A stretch of 64,000 bases of DNA. It comes from an uncultured Candidatus Saccharibacteria bacterium. GTDB taxonomy: Bacteria > Patescibacteriota > Saccharimonadia > Saccharimonadales > Saccharimonadaceae. Below are positions 18,415-27,592 of this stretch, in pieces. The number at the start of each line of letters is the position of its first letter. The first letter of the stretch is position 1. The notes beneath the pieces were generated by a model. The model did no database searches. It was not told where the DNA came from and worked only from the letters and a program-made list of their open reading frames with translations. The position numbers were made by a program, and so were the translations under genes. The stretch lies in contig CALBZW010000011.1 in the NCBI GenBank assembly GCA_937889535.1, forward strand, positions 62,001 to 126,000. The letters are read 5' to 3'.

Positions 18415-18999
18415 ATGAATCACTCCGCTACTAGTTCCCCAGTGAAAAATATAGGAGCCCACAGGAGCAAGCTGAGCCTAGGACCGAAAAACCCACAACA
18501 TAAAACATATCGTCGAAATGAAAACGCAATCAATCGCGCGTTGTGTTCGCAAATTTCTCAGAGACGAATCGATATCAAAGCCAAAGAACTATACGAAGCG
18601 GCTGGCGTGACATCGCCGACGTTTTATCTCCATTATCATAATCCTCGAGATGCTTTGGCGAATTATGAGCAGAAAATAGCGCAAGATTTTCAAGCCAGAG
18701 CTTCGCTCATTTCTAACAAGCAAACTTTTTATATCATTCTGACACAACTGATTAGCAACAACTACAGCTATTTCACTGCTGTGGCGCGAGGTAACGACCA
18801 TCACCTGCTTAAACAAGTTTTATCATCTTATCGCGACGTCCTAGGGGGTCGCGGCATCAGCGATCATAATTTTGAAGCTTACATCGGAGTTTCGATTTTT
18901 CTAATTAACTATTGGATAACTCAAGGTAATACCAAGGCTTCGTTGACGGATTTCTGTGCGGAACGGCTGGCAAGCGTTCGGCCGATTCGGTGGTGGTAA
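18415..18999 (+). CDS. TetR/AcrR-type transcriptional regulator
   Basis: The protein has 194 residues with a disordered, basic N-terminal extension of about 35. The helix-turn-helix (IDIKAKELYEAAGVTSPTFYLHYHNPRDAL) matches the TetR family pattern, where the Tyr-x-His motif closes the recognition helix. The C-terminal ligand domain is not conserved enough to guess an inducer. AAAAGGAG lies 12 nt before the ATG. The gene converges on the muramidase operon with a 17-bp gap. Its own long, structured leader suggests post-transcriptional control. Confidence 0.8.
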   Translation: MNHSATSSPVKNIGAHRSKLSLGPKNPQHKTYRRNENAINRALCSQISQRRIDIKAKELYEAAGVTSPTFYLHYHNPRDALANYEQKIAQDFQARASLISNKQTFYIILTQLISNNYSYFTAVARGNDHHLLKQVLSSYRDVLGGRGISDHNFEAYIGVSIFLINYWITQGNTKASLTDFCAERLASVRPIRWW

Positions 19000-19016
19000 A
19001 ACCTCCAGTACCGCCT

Positions 19017-20315
19017 TTAGCGATACCGCACGTCCACATCTACGAAGCCGTTAATCCCGGATACGGTGCCGGTATCAGTCAGCTGCCACATATGAAATGG
19101 CTGATTATAAGTCGGGCGGTCGTAGTACTGAGCAAGCCAAACGGCACGCGTATTGTTTTGCCAGAATTTGTCGAGATAATTCTTGCTTCCATACAGCATA
19201 CCGTTGTAGCCGGCAGACTCGACCGCGCCAAGAAAAGTATCAGCCGCCTTCTGCAAAGTATAGAAGCTCATGCCGGCACGGTTAAAGTCATTCCATTCTT
19301 CCCAGTCAAACGTTATGCCAAGTTCCAGCGGGCGATTGTCGACTTGCGCGAGCACCCATTCGGCTTGGCGGTGAGCCTCGTCAACACTATCGGCACACGA
19401 ATAATAATATACTCCGATTGGTAATCCAGCCGCGAGTGCGCCCGTGATATTATCCTCAAAATTATGATCAAGCGTATATTCCCCGCCATATTCAGCTTGA
19501 TAACCAACACGAATTATGGCAAATTCTACGCCAGCAGCCCGTACTTTTTCCCAGTCAATCTTTCCCTGCCAAGACGAGACGTCAATGCCGATCTCAGTAT
19601 TGCCGTTTTTGTACAAATCAATTACTGTAGAAAATGGCGTTCCTGCATCAGTACCGCTACTAGTGCTAGACCCACCACCGGAACTCGCGCTAGGCTTCAC
19701 AACGTGCAGAGTGAATTTTTGCTTAGCGCTATTGCCACTAGCGTCCGTAATAACATATTCCAGAGCATAGTCGCCAGCCTTATTCAAATCGTACTTTCCA
19801 TTAATTTCGCGCGCTGGATGGTCGTCGGCATTATCGCCACTCAGCATCAAATCAGTCAAATCACCATCGTAACCGACGTTCACGGTATATGAGTTCTGGC
19901 CATAGATCACGGGCTTCGTCGTATCAACGACGTCAAAAGTGAACTTATAAGAGCGTTTCTTGTTTTTGGCGTTATAATACTGAAATTCAACTTCCTGAGA
20001 GCCAAGCGAGCTAGTGTCAACCGCAATATCGTCAACCAATGTTCCGTCTAGGCTAACGAGAAAATCAGAAACATGAAAATCGGAACCGAATTCAACGGTC
20101 GCACGATCGGCGCGCAGAACGACTGACGTAGCATCGAGACGACGAGTTTCGATAATATCATGTATCAACCAAGTTGCAAACCCGACAATAAGTAGTACAC
20201 CGATAAAAATAATTCCAATCGCAAATTTACGGCGTCCGAGGGTAGTTTTAACTTGGTCGGCAAAAGTTGGACTTGATTTAGTTTTTTCTGGGCCTTGTGT
20301 GTCCGTTCCTTCCAT
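19017..20315 (-). CDS. Membrane-anchored GH25 muramidase (lysozyme) with Ig-like domains
   Basis: The 432-residue protein starts with a cytoplasmic segment and one membrane helix (FAIGIIFIGVLLIVGFATWL). One or two bacterial Ig/HYR-like beta domains (residues 80-210) and a Ser/Gly linker follow. The C-terminal glycosyl hydrolase 25 domain has IDVSSWQG, the acidic FDWEEW motif and the terminal Trp-rich strand. It should cleave the MurNAc-GlcNAc bond outside the cell, for wall remodelling or attack on the host bacterium's wall. AAAGGAGAAA precedes the ATG only 12 nt after the stop of the AAA+ gene, so it is the third gene of an operon. Confidence 0.9.
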   Translation of the reverse strand: MEGTDTQGPEKTKSSPTFADQVKTTLGRRKFAIGIIFIGVLLIVGFATWLIHDIIETRRLDATSVVLRADRATVEFGSDFHVSDFLVSLDGTLVDDIAVDTSSLGSQEVEFQYYNAKNKKRSYKFTFDVVDTTKPVIYGQNSYTVNVGYDGDLTDLMLSGDNADDHPAREINGKYDLNKAGDYALEYVITDASGNSAKQKFTLHVVKPSASSGGGSSTSSGTDAGTPFSTVIDLYKNGNTEIGIDVSSWQGKIDWEKVRAAGVEFAIIRVGYQAEYGGEYTLDHNFEDNITGALAAGLPIGVYYYSCADSVDEAHRQAEWVLAQVDNRPLELGITFDWEEWNDFNRAGMSFYTLQKAADTFLGAVESAGYNGMLYGSKNYLDKFWQNNTRAVWLAQYYDRPTYNQPFHMWQLTDTGTVSGINGFVDVDVRYR

Positions 20316-20327
20316 AGACTTTCTCCT

Positions 20328-22772
20328 TTAGCTTAGCTGATCCTCAAGCATCGCGCGTGTCACATGCACAGTTGCGCCATCATCGACTGCGCCCGCAAGC
20401 ATGAGTTTCGCGAGAAGATTCTCGACAGTTTGCTGAACGATACGACGCATCGGACGAGCACCCATTTGCGGATCGTAGCCACGCTCAACTAGCAAAACCT
20501 TTGCATCTTCGTCAAGAACAACGGTGATTTTACGCGAGGCAAGAGTTTTATTAACCGACGCCAACATGAGGTCAACGACCTTGAGTAGATCGGGTTTCGA
20601 GAGTGACTGGAAGACGCAAATTCCATCGAAACGATTAAGAAATTCCGGCTTAAATTCGCCAGAGCTAATCAGCGCATTAATAAGTTCCTGTTTCATGCTG
20701 GCGAGGTCCATGCCACCGGCAACATATTCGCGAATCCGATCGGCGCCAGCGTTAGAAGTTGCGATAATAATCGCGTCACGGAACGAGACTTCGTTATTAT
20801 TAATATCGCGCAAGATACCCTCATCGAGCATCTGAAGCAAAGTGGTCAAAACTTGGGGATGAGCCTTCTCGATTTCGTCGAGCAAGACAACGCAAAAAGG
20901 TTGTTTCAGGACGCGCGCGGTCAAACTCTCGGAATTCTCCGCGCCATCCGCAATGAGACGCGCGACGTCGCCAGCAGTCACGTATTCGTTGAGATCGACT
21001 CGAACAATATGATTTTCGCCATTGAAATAGACTTCCGAAATCGCTTTTGCAAGTTCGGTCTTACCAACGCCAGTTGGCCCAAGAAAGAGAAAAGTTCCGA
21101 TTGGTTTTTTATCATCCCGCACACCAACGGCGGCGCGACGCAAGGCGTCGGAAACCGTCTTCACGGCAGTGGTTTGATCAATCATACGTTGATGAATTAG
21201 CTCTTCCATATGTAGTAATTGAGTGCGCTCGGCTGCGCCAGTCTGCATTTTGACACCCTGGGTCTTTTCGATAGCCTGCTGGACGGACTCGGCAGTGATG
21301 AAACCTTGGTCAGGATAATGGCAGGCGGTCTCGAGGAGTTTGAGCGCACGACCAGGCATCGCAATGTCATGAATATAGCGTTCGCCGAGACGGTAAGATT
21401 CGGTTAATGACCAAAAGGTGCAGATGACATCATATTTTGATTCGAGCAGTGGAGCTTGGTCTTGGAGGATTTTTAGAGTTTCATTGCGGTCAGCAGCGGG
21501 AACTTTGATTTTGTTCATGGCGTTCGCTAGGGTACTGTTGCTGGCGGAAATTTCCAAGAACTTTTGTTCATTCATAATTAAAATCATGCGTAAACGACCG
21601 GCTTCTAAGATCGGCAGAAGAAGGTTCGAGATGTCAACCGAGCCAATGCCAGATTCAAAGAATAATTGCGCATTGTCGAGACAAATGATGATATTTTTCG
21701 CAGCATAAGCCTCATTCAAAATATGCATCATGAGAGTTTCCATCGCGCCGGGGCCGCTGGCGGCAGAAATGAGCGAGGCGGCATTAAGCATAAAAACTTG
21801 CTGATACTTTAAGCTCGACGGGATAGGCGCGTCAGCATCCATGAGCGTGCTGGCGACAGCGTCAACAATCGTGCTACGGCCAGAGCCATTCGGACCGGTC
21901 AGAACTACGTTTTGACGACCGCGACTCGAAAAGATCGAAATAACTTTATCAACGATTTCGTGATGAGCGGCGAGACGGATTTGCGATTCAGCCGCACTGG
22001 CACATTGCTCGGAAATATTAGTGCCGAAACGCTGTAAAGTCGGGATATAGCCAAAATTCAAATCGCGAGCGATGCCGCCAGTGCGACGATGACGACGAGC
22101 GCTCTTAACGAGACCGTGGAGATGATTGTACCAAGTAATACCGGTATAAAGATCGGCGAGTTCAAGTTTCATGCGACGCAAAATCATCTCGTGCTGTGGA
22201 TGACTCTCGATCAAAGCAATCATCAACATCCCACCGGAAACGGTCTCACCATCAACTTTGCGCCAAATTTCTCGCGCCTTGGAAAAAATCGGAGCAATAT
22301 CAGAATTGAGTTCGCGTGCAATATGAGCTAGACGCTCCGGGGAAATCCCGAAACGCAGTGCTATAAAGCGGCCACTGCGAGTCTGATACAGGCCGTTTAC
22401 GATACTTTGGGGTGTGGGTTGGCGGTCGAGCGTGCGCAGAACATTCGCCGACAATAAGTCATTAATATTCTCAGTCGATCCGGCGGGTACGCGAGCAATT
22501 TCGCAAGTGTTCCAAACAAAAATCATTACTAGAAAAATTGCGAGCGCAGCGACTAGCCATCCGAGCGGGTTGTGCTGGAAGAATAATAAATATATCGCAC
22601 CGACAGCACTTAATACGATACCTAGGCCCAGCAAAAACTTCACGGCACCAAGCTGCAGAACCTTGGCGGCACGAGCCTCACGTGCCCGCAGGCTATTATA
22701 GTCAAAAATATTATCCCGAGACGCACTATGTTCGGAGTGCTCAGTAGGAGTTTTTATGAAGTTAGTATCCAC
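20328..22772 (-). CDS. Membrane-anchored Clp-like double AAA+ ATPase
   Basis: Two N-terminal transmembrane helices are followed by a helical Clp-N-like region and two AAA+ modules. The first has a degenerate Walker A (GPNGSGRST, Arg for Lys) and Walker B (ICLDNAQ, Asn for Glu), so it may not hydrolyse ATP. The second is intact (GPTGVGKTE and LLDEIEKAHP) with sensor residues and the ClpB/ClpC C-terminal domain. I see no ClpP-binding loop. GTG at 22772 overlaps the stop of the upstream gene (TAGTG) and has AAGTGAGG upstream; a longer frame to 22838 lies within the upstream gene and is rejected. It probably unfolds or releases membrane or exported proteins. Confidence 0.8.
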   Translation of the reverse strand: MDTNFIKTPTEHSEHSASRDNIFDYNSLRAREARAAKVLQLGAVKFLLGLGIVLSAVGAIYLLFFQHNPLGWLVAALAIFLVMIFVWNTCEIARVPAGSTENINDLLSANVLRTLDRQPTPQSIVNGLYQTRSGRFIALRFGISPERLAHIARELNSDIAPIFSKAREIWRKVDGETVSGGMLMIALIESHPQHEMILRRMKLELADLYTGITWYNHLHGLVKSARRHRRTGGIARDLNFGYIPTLQRFGTNISEQCASAAESQIRLAAHHEIVDKVISIFSSRGRQNVVLTGPNGSGRSTIVDAVASTLMDADAPIPSSLKYQQVFMLNAASLISAASGPGAMETLMMHILNEAYAAKNIIICLDNAQLFFESGIGSVDISNLLLPILEAGRLRMILIMNEQKFLEISASNSTLANAMNKIKVPAADRNETLKILQDQAPLLESKYDVICTFWSLTESYRLGERYIHDIAMPGRALKLLETACHYPDQGFITAESVQQAIEKTQGVKMQTGAAERTQLLHMEELIHQRMIDQTTAVKTVSDALRRAAVGVRDDKKPIGTFLFLGPTGVGKTELAKAISEVYFNGENHIVRVDLNEYVTAGDVARLIADGAENSESLTARVLKQPFCVVLLDEIEKAHPQVLTTLLQMLDEGILRDINNNEVSFRDAIIIATSNAGADRIREYVAGGMDLASMKQELINALISSGEFKPEFLNRFDGICVFQSLSKPDLLKVVDLMLASVNKTLASRKITVVLDEDAKVLLVERGYDPQMGARPMRRIVQQTVENLLAKLMLAGAVDDGATVHVTRAMLEDQLS

Positions 22773-23149
22773 TAAAACCTCACTTGGATTAATGCGCAGA
22801 ACAAACAAATGACAATCAAAAGCGGAGCGAGCGGCCAAAGTACAGCAACGAGTGCGCCGAAAATCGCACGCAGGATAATCACAACCGTACCAACAACAAG
22901 GAGAAACAGACGGACAATCGTACCGATTACGCGAGAAAAAAGTCGATCGAGAAAAGCAGAAAACTTAACACTCAGATCAGAACTGACGACATGGCCAGCG
23001 GAAATTTGGCGAAAGGGCGCGAATAGGTGTCGCACGAGCAGCCCGACCGAGAAGAAATCGACGGCGTTTTTCAACTGGTCGACAAAATGCTGCAGATAAA
23101 GCCGCCAACCGCGAGTATACCACCACTGAAACATTCCAAGTATGAGCAT
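22772..23149 (-). CDS. Small integral membrane protein, first gene of the AAA+/muramidase operon
   Basis: The protein has 125 residues: an N-terminal amphipathic segment with Trp residues, then two long hydrophobic helices (VIGTIVRLFLLVVGTVVIIL and AVLWPLAPLLIVICLFC). It is not confidently assignable to a family. TATAAT lies about 9 nt before the ATG at 23149; a TTG two codons upstream is less likely. Its TAG stop overlaps the GTG of the AAA+ gene. The tight coupling suggests it is a partner or membrane adaptor of that ATPase. Confidence 0.6.
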   Translation of the reverse strand: MLILGMFQWWYTRGWRLYLQHFVDQLKNAVDFFSVGLLVRHLFAPFRQISAGHVVSSDLSVKFSAFLDRLFSRVIGTIVRLFLLVVGTVVIILRAIFGALVAVLWPLAPLLIVICLFCALIQVRF

Positions 23150-23184
23150 ATACAATATATTATACAGGAAAAGGCGCGACGCGA

Positions 23185-23805
23185 CTAGTCAATCGTCTGT
23201 GAACGGACAAGCTGACGAATCGCGTCGAAAAGATAAGGCTTGTAGACGGCAAGCTCAAAAGGTTCAGAATTCATAATACAGGAAAAGCAGGTCGCGCTAG
23301 TCAATTCTACAACCATATATAATAGGACTTTGGGATTTTTGAGACGGATACCACTGCGCTCGGCGCCTTGAGTTAAGATTTGGATGATGTTTGCATTGGG
23401 TTCGGTGAAAATTTCGCCGATTTTTTGGTTAAACACTCCGAGTGAAAGATCTTTTTCGATAAGTTTTAAAGCTTCTCGATTTTGCGCAAGTACGTCCGTT
23501 ACGTAATCAATGACAAAAATAATTTGATCTTCAAATTCTACGATGTCGGTCTGATAAAGCGCGTTTAAGGCACGTTGAAAAAGTTCATTGGATTTTTGAG
23601 TAATGATACAGCGGCGTAAATCGTCTTTGTCACGAAAATAAAGATAGAACGTTCCTTTCGCAACATCGGCACGGTCGACAATTTCCTGAATCGAAACCGC
23701 ATCGAAACCTTGTTCAAGAAAAAGTTGGTAGGCCGCCTCGATCAGACGGTTGTTTTTAGAAATCTGTTTGTTGAGGCGTTTCCCTACCTGTTGAACTAAA
23801 GTCAT
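23185..23805 (-). CDS. TetR/AcrR repressor of the adjacent MMPL transporter operon
   Basis: The 206-residue protein has a canonical TetR helix-turn-helix (IQEIVDRADVAKGTFYLYFRDKDDL) at residues 35-65 and a helical ligand domain. It is divergent from the transporter operon, and two 13-bp palindromes in the shared intergenic region are natural operators. It probably represses both itself and the transporter until a ligand binds. TetR-MMPL-secreted-protein clusters are common in Firmicutes, so horizontal origin is plausible. Confidence 0.9.
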   Translation of the reverse strand: MTLVQQVGKRLNKQISKNNRLIEAAYQLFLEQGFDAVSIQEIVDRADVAKGTFYLYFRDKDDLRRCIITQKSNELFQRALNALYQTDIVEFEDQIIFVIDYVTDVLAQNREALKLIEKDLSLGVFNQKIGEIFTEPNANIIQILTQGAERSGIRLKNPKVLLYMVVELTSATCFSCIMNSEPFELAVYKPYLFDAIRQLVRSQTID

Positions 23806-23861
23806 ATTTATATTATAACTTTGCGAGTTGAAAAAGTAAAGCGTTTTTTGTGACGAAAAAA

Positions 23862-23939
23862 TGACTATTGGTCAGAAGATATCTTGACAGAAAGGTTTTA
23901 TAGATATAAAATGATGTACAGAAAATTGACCATTGGTCA
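23862..23939. promoter_or_regulatory. TetR operator pair flanking the MMPL operon promoter
   Basis: TGACTATTGGTCA (23862-23874) and the perfect palindrome TGACCATTGGTCA (23927-23939) flank a promoter with TTGACA (23884-23889), a 17-bp spacer and TAAAAT (23907-23912). Confidence 0.75.
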
Positions 23940-23974
23940 GAAAATAAGCGTAAAAGTTAAGAAAAGGAGAGAAA

Positions 23975-26038
23975 ATGCGCAAAATAAGCGATTTTATTTG
24001 TCGACATCACTGGGCGATTGTGCTTGGATCGTTACTCTTGATGATTCCGGCGTTGTTTGGCTATATCGCGACGAAGGTGAATTATGATCTTTTGGTCTAT
24101 CTGCCGTCCGACATTGAGACGATTAAAGGCCAGGAGATTATGACCGAAGAATTCGGGACGGGGGCGTTTTCGATCGCAGTACTAGAAAATATGCCAGCGA
24201 AAGAAACGCTGGAGCTGGAAGACAAAATCCGCGGCGTCGAAAGCGTGAATCAGGTGCTTAGTTTGGCGGATTTGACCGGAACGGCAATTCCGATGGACTT
24301 CTTGCCGAGCGAGATACGTGAAAAGGCAACACATGATAATACTCAGTTGATGATTATTACGTTCGCAAACGGAACGAGCGACGAGGCAACGCTGGCAGCA
24401 GTCGAAGAGATTCGGGAGATTACAGGTAAGAGTTGTTTAATCGGCGGGATGAGTGCGATGGTGCTGGATACGAAGATCCTGTTCAATAGTGAGACGATTC
24501 TGTATGTCGGGATTGCAGTAGTATTATCGCTCATCGTGTTGTTACTGTGCTTGGATTCATTCGTCGTGCCGTTCTTATTGCTGGGGAGCATCGGTATCGC
24601 ACTGCTATTTAACATGGGGACAAATATTTTCCTAGGCGAGATTTCCTATATCACGCAGGCGATTAGTGCGGTGCTGCAGCTTGGCGTGACGATGGATTTT
24701 TCAATTTTCTTATACCACAAGTATGAAGCAGCAAAGAAAAACGAAAAGGATAAACTCAAAGCTATGAGCATGGCAATTCGCGAGACAGCGAGTTCAGTCG
24801 TTGGGTCGGCGTTGACGACTTTTGCGGGGTTCTTAGCGCTCTGTACGATGAGCTTGACGTTAGGTACGGATATCGGAATTGTGATGGCGAAGGGCGTGGT
24901 GCTGGGCGTCGTATGCGCGATTACAACTTTCCCAGCCCTACTACTGGTATGTGATAAATGGGTTGAGAAGACGCGACATAAAGTCTTGATTCCAGAGTTT
25001 AAGAAGGTGACGGAGTTTATTGTCGAAAAGCGAAAAATCATTCTGGCAATTTTCCTGGTCTTACTAATTCCAGCATATATTATTCAGGGTAAGACGGAGG
25101 TATATTATAAACTCGATTCGTCGATTCCGGAAAGTTATGAATATACGCAGGCGATGACTAAGCTGCGCGAAGATTACGGGATGGAATCGCAAATGATGAT
25201 TTTGACGCGCAGCGAGACGAGTAATGCAAACGTCAATGCAATGGCACACGAAATCGAAGGCTTAGACGGCGTAGACGCAGTAGTTGGTTCAAGTCTACTT
25301 TCCGACTATGGGATTTCAGCGGAAATTTTGGGTGACGAGCTGCGAGACGTAATGGAGACGGAAAATTATTCGATGATGTTAGTTCTGTCGAATTATGGAA
25401 TTGCGACGGACGAATTAAACGAGCAGATTGCGCGAATCAATGAGATTGTCGATAGTTATGATGATGGCGCGATAGTGGCGGGCGAAGGGCCGCTGATGAA
25501 AGACTTAGTTGAAACTTCGGATCGGGATTTTACGAATGTGAATTTCGTATCGATTGGCGTGATTTTCGTTATCATGGCGTTAGTCCTAAAGTCTATTTCC
25601 CTGCCAGTACTTTTGATGGCGGCGATTGAGTTCGCGATTTTCCTGAATCTCGGAACGGCATTCCTGACCGGCACGGAGATTCCGTTCATTGCATCAATTG
25701 TAATCGGGACGATTCAGCTTGGAGCGACGATTGACTATGCGATTCTGCTAACGACGAAATATCTCGAGGAGCGGCAAAACGGCAAAGCAAAAATCCAAGC
25801 AGCAAAAACGGCACTAGGAAGTTCGATTCAGTCGATTTTCGTCAGTGCGATGTGCTTCTTCGGAGCGACGATTGGCGTGGGATTGTTTTCGCAGATTGAT
25901 ATGATCGGGTCACTATGTACACTGATTGCGCGCGGAGCGATTATAAGTATGGCGATCGTTGTAACGGTCGTACCAGCACTGCTCGTGTCGTGCGACGGGT
26001 TGATTCGGAAAACAACGTTAGGTTTTAATAAACGATAG
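23975..26038 (+). CDS. MMPL/RND-superfamily transporter
   Basis: The 687-residue protein has a duplicated layout: one N-terminal helix, an external domain of about 120 residues, five helices, then the same again. That gives about 12 membrane helices, as in MmpL/HpnN-type RND proteins. Conserved sequences such as GVTMDFSIFLYHKYEAA and GATIDYAILLTTKYLEE occupy equivalent helices and carry the Asp residues used for proton coupling. It is probably a proton-driven exporter of lipids or hydrophobic compounds. AAGGAGA lies 8 nt before the ATG. The next gene begins 9 nt after its stop. Confidence 0.9.
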   Translation: MRKISDFICRHHWAIVLGSLLLMIPALFGYIATKVNYDLLVYLPSDIETIKGQEIMTEEFGTGAFSIAVLENMPAKETLELEDKIRGVESVNQVLSLADLTGTAIPMDFLPSEIREKATHDNTQLMIITFANGTSDEATLAAVEEIREITGKSCLIGGMSAMVLDTKILFNSETILYVGIAVVLSLIVLLLCLDSFVVPFLLLGSIGIALLFNMGTNIFLGEISYITQAISAVLQLGVTMDFSIFLYHKYEAAKKNEKDKLKAMSMAIRETASSVVGSALTTFAGFLALCTMSLTLGTDIGIVMAKGVVLGVVCAITTFPALLLVCDKWVEKTRHKVLIPEFKKVTEFIVEKRKIILAIFLVLLIPAYIIQGKTEVYYKLDSSIPESYEYTQAMTKLREDYGMESQMMILTRSETSNANVNAMAHEIEGLDGVDAVVGSSLLSDYGISAEILGDELRDVMETENYSMMLVLSNYGIATDELNEQIARINEIVDSYDDGAIVAGEGPLMKDLVETSDRDFTNVNFVSIGVIFVIMALVLKSISLPVLLMAAIEFAIFLNLGTAFLTGTEIPFIASIVIGTIQLGATIDYAILLTTKYLEERQNGKAKIQAAKTALGSSIQSIFVSAMCFFGATIGVGLFSQIDMIGSLCTLIARGAIISMAIVVTVVPALLVSCDGLIRKTTLGFNKR

Positions 26039-26047
26039 GAGAGATTT

Positions 26048-27544
26048 ATGAAAAAATATCAGAAAAATATTATGGGGGTAGCGATTATGGGGATGATGGC
26101 GCTAGTACCGACTGGAGCGACTTATGCGCTATCGCAAGACGAAACGGTTTATGCGAAACTTGGCAGCGATGGTGCAGCTTATGAAGCATCAGTCGTTGAG
26201 CATTTAAAAAATGACAAGAAGGATTATCAATTGTTCGACCGGACAAGTTTGCGCGACATCGAGAACCTAAACGGCTTCGAGAGTTTCATGGTCGAGGACG
26301 GAAAAGTAATCTGGAACGCAGACGGGAAAGATATTTATTATAGCGGAAAATCACAAAAAGAATTACCCGTGCAAATGTCCGTAACTTACAAAATGGATGG
26401 CGAAGTAAAAACACTGGATGAAATCATTGGCAAGTCGGGGAGTTTTGAAATTAGTTATAAATTCAAAAACTTGTCGAAAGTTGGCGATATGTACACTCCA
26501 TTTGTCGCGGCGCTCGCTACGACCTTCAAAGAAGGTGCAGTGTCGGGACTTGAAGTTTCAAATGGCAAGGTCGAAAGTAATGGACGGACGCTTGCGGTGG
26601 CGGCAGTAGCGGCGCCAGGACTATATGAAAGTTTGGGAATTGAGGAGTTAAAAGGTTCAGACGAAATTGTCTTAAGATTTGAGACGGAAAAGTTTGAAAT
26701 GAGCGACGTCTATACGGTCGTGACACCAAAATTACTCGATAGCGAAGATCTGAAGGTTTTTGCGGAGCTTGATACTTTGTCGGAGAGTGCAAATGTACTT
26801 GCGAATAGTAGTAGACAATTAGTAAACGGAAGTGCGAACTTGAATGCTGGGCTGAGCGAACTGCGCGCCGGAATTGTAGCAGCAAAGCAACAAATAGGGG
26901 CGTTCGCGACAAATATCGATAACGCTACAATGGCGCAGATTAAAAGTGCGGCTGTAGCTGGAGCGGAACAGGCTGTCGAAGCGAAGCGCGCGGAGATTGA
27001 AGCGGGGGTTAACGCGCAATTAGCTGGAAGTCCGGAGCTGCTGAATGCGTTACATTTGCAAGCCGAGGCGATGTGTAGTGCACAGATTGGCGGAGCAACA
27101 TGCCCAGACGCGCAGATACAAGCGGTTGAAGCGCAGCTAGTTGCCGGAATTAAAAATCAATTGGTCGAAAGTTCAATGTTGATTGCAAAACAGACCGCCC
27201 GCGAAACTGCGAGCGCAACAGCGGAGCAGGTCGCAACACAAGTCGCGAGCACGATTCAAGCGAAGGTTGCACCGGCGGTAACGGAAGCAATTGATACGAT
27301 TCTCGGCGGAGTGGATAGGCTCGTACAGGGTGCCGGGGAGCTGAACGCCGGGATGACGAAGTTCGACCAGGAAGGTATTCAGCCGTTAGCGAATTTTGTA
27401 AATGGCAAGATAAAAGTAACAGCAAGCAAAGTCGAGCAGTTGTTGAAATTGTCGGAGGATTATCAGAGTTATGCTGGTATCGCCGATGATGCGGAAGGCG
27501 AGACGAAATTTATCTTGATGATCGAAGGCAAGAAGGCAGAGTAA
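26048..27544 (+). CDS. Secreted coiled-coil partner of the MMPL transporter
   Basis: This 498-residue protein has a signal peptide (MKKYQKNIMGVAIMGMMALVPTGATYA), a beta-rich domain to about residue 240, and a long Ala/Glu/Gln-rich coiled coil. Repeats of the form LVNGSANLNAGLSELRAG resemble the YhgE/Pip family that accompanies MMPL transporters. It ends without a membrane helix. It shares the operon and probably acts outside the membrane as a periplasmic-like adaptor. The family link is by pattern only. Confidence 0.7.
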   Translation: MKKYQKNIMGVAIMGMMALVPTGATYALSQDETVYAKLGSDGAAYEASVVEHLKNDKKDYQLFDRTSLRDIENLNGFESFMVEDGKVIWNADGKDIYYSGKSQKELPVQMSVTYKMDGEVKTLDEIIGKSGSFEISYKFKNLSKVGDMYTPFVAALATTFKEGAVSGLEVSNGKVESNGRTLAVAAVAAPGLYESLGIEELKGSDEIVLRFETEKFEMSDVYTVVTPKLLDSEDLKVFAELDTLSESANVLANSSRQLVNGSANLNAGLSELRAGIVAAKQQIGAFATNIDNATMAQIKSAAVAGAEQAVEAKRAEIEAGVNAQLAGSPELLNALHLQAEAMCSAQIGGATCPDAQIQAVEAQLVAGIKNQLVESSMLIAKQTARETASATAEQVATQVASTIQAKVAPAVTEAIDTILGGVDRLVQGAGELNAGMTKFDQEGIQPLANFVNGKIKVTASKVEQLLKLSEDYQSYAGIADDAEGETKFILMIEGKKAE

Positions 27545-27559
27545 TTTTACTAGTCGAGG

Positions 27560-27592
27560 AAATCTCCGTCATAGCGGTGGCGGAGATTTTTT
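27560..27592 (+). terminator. Intrinsic terminator of the MMPL operon
   Basis: AAATCTCCG pairs with CGGAGATTT and is followed by TTTT. It overlaps the end of the convergent ABC-F gene. Confidence 0.85.
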
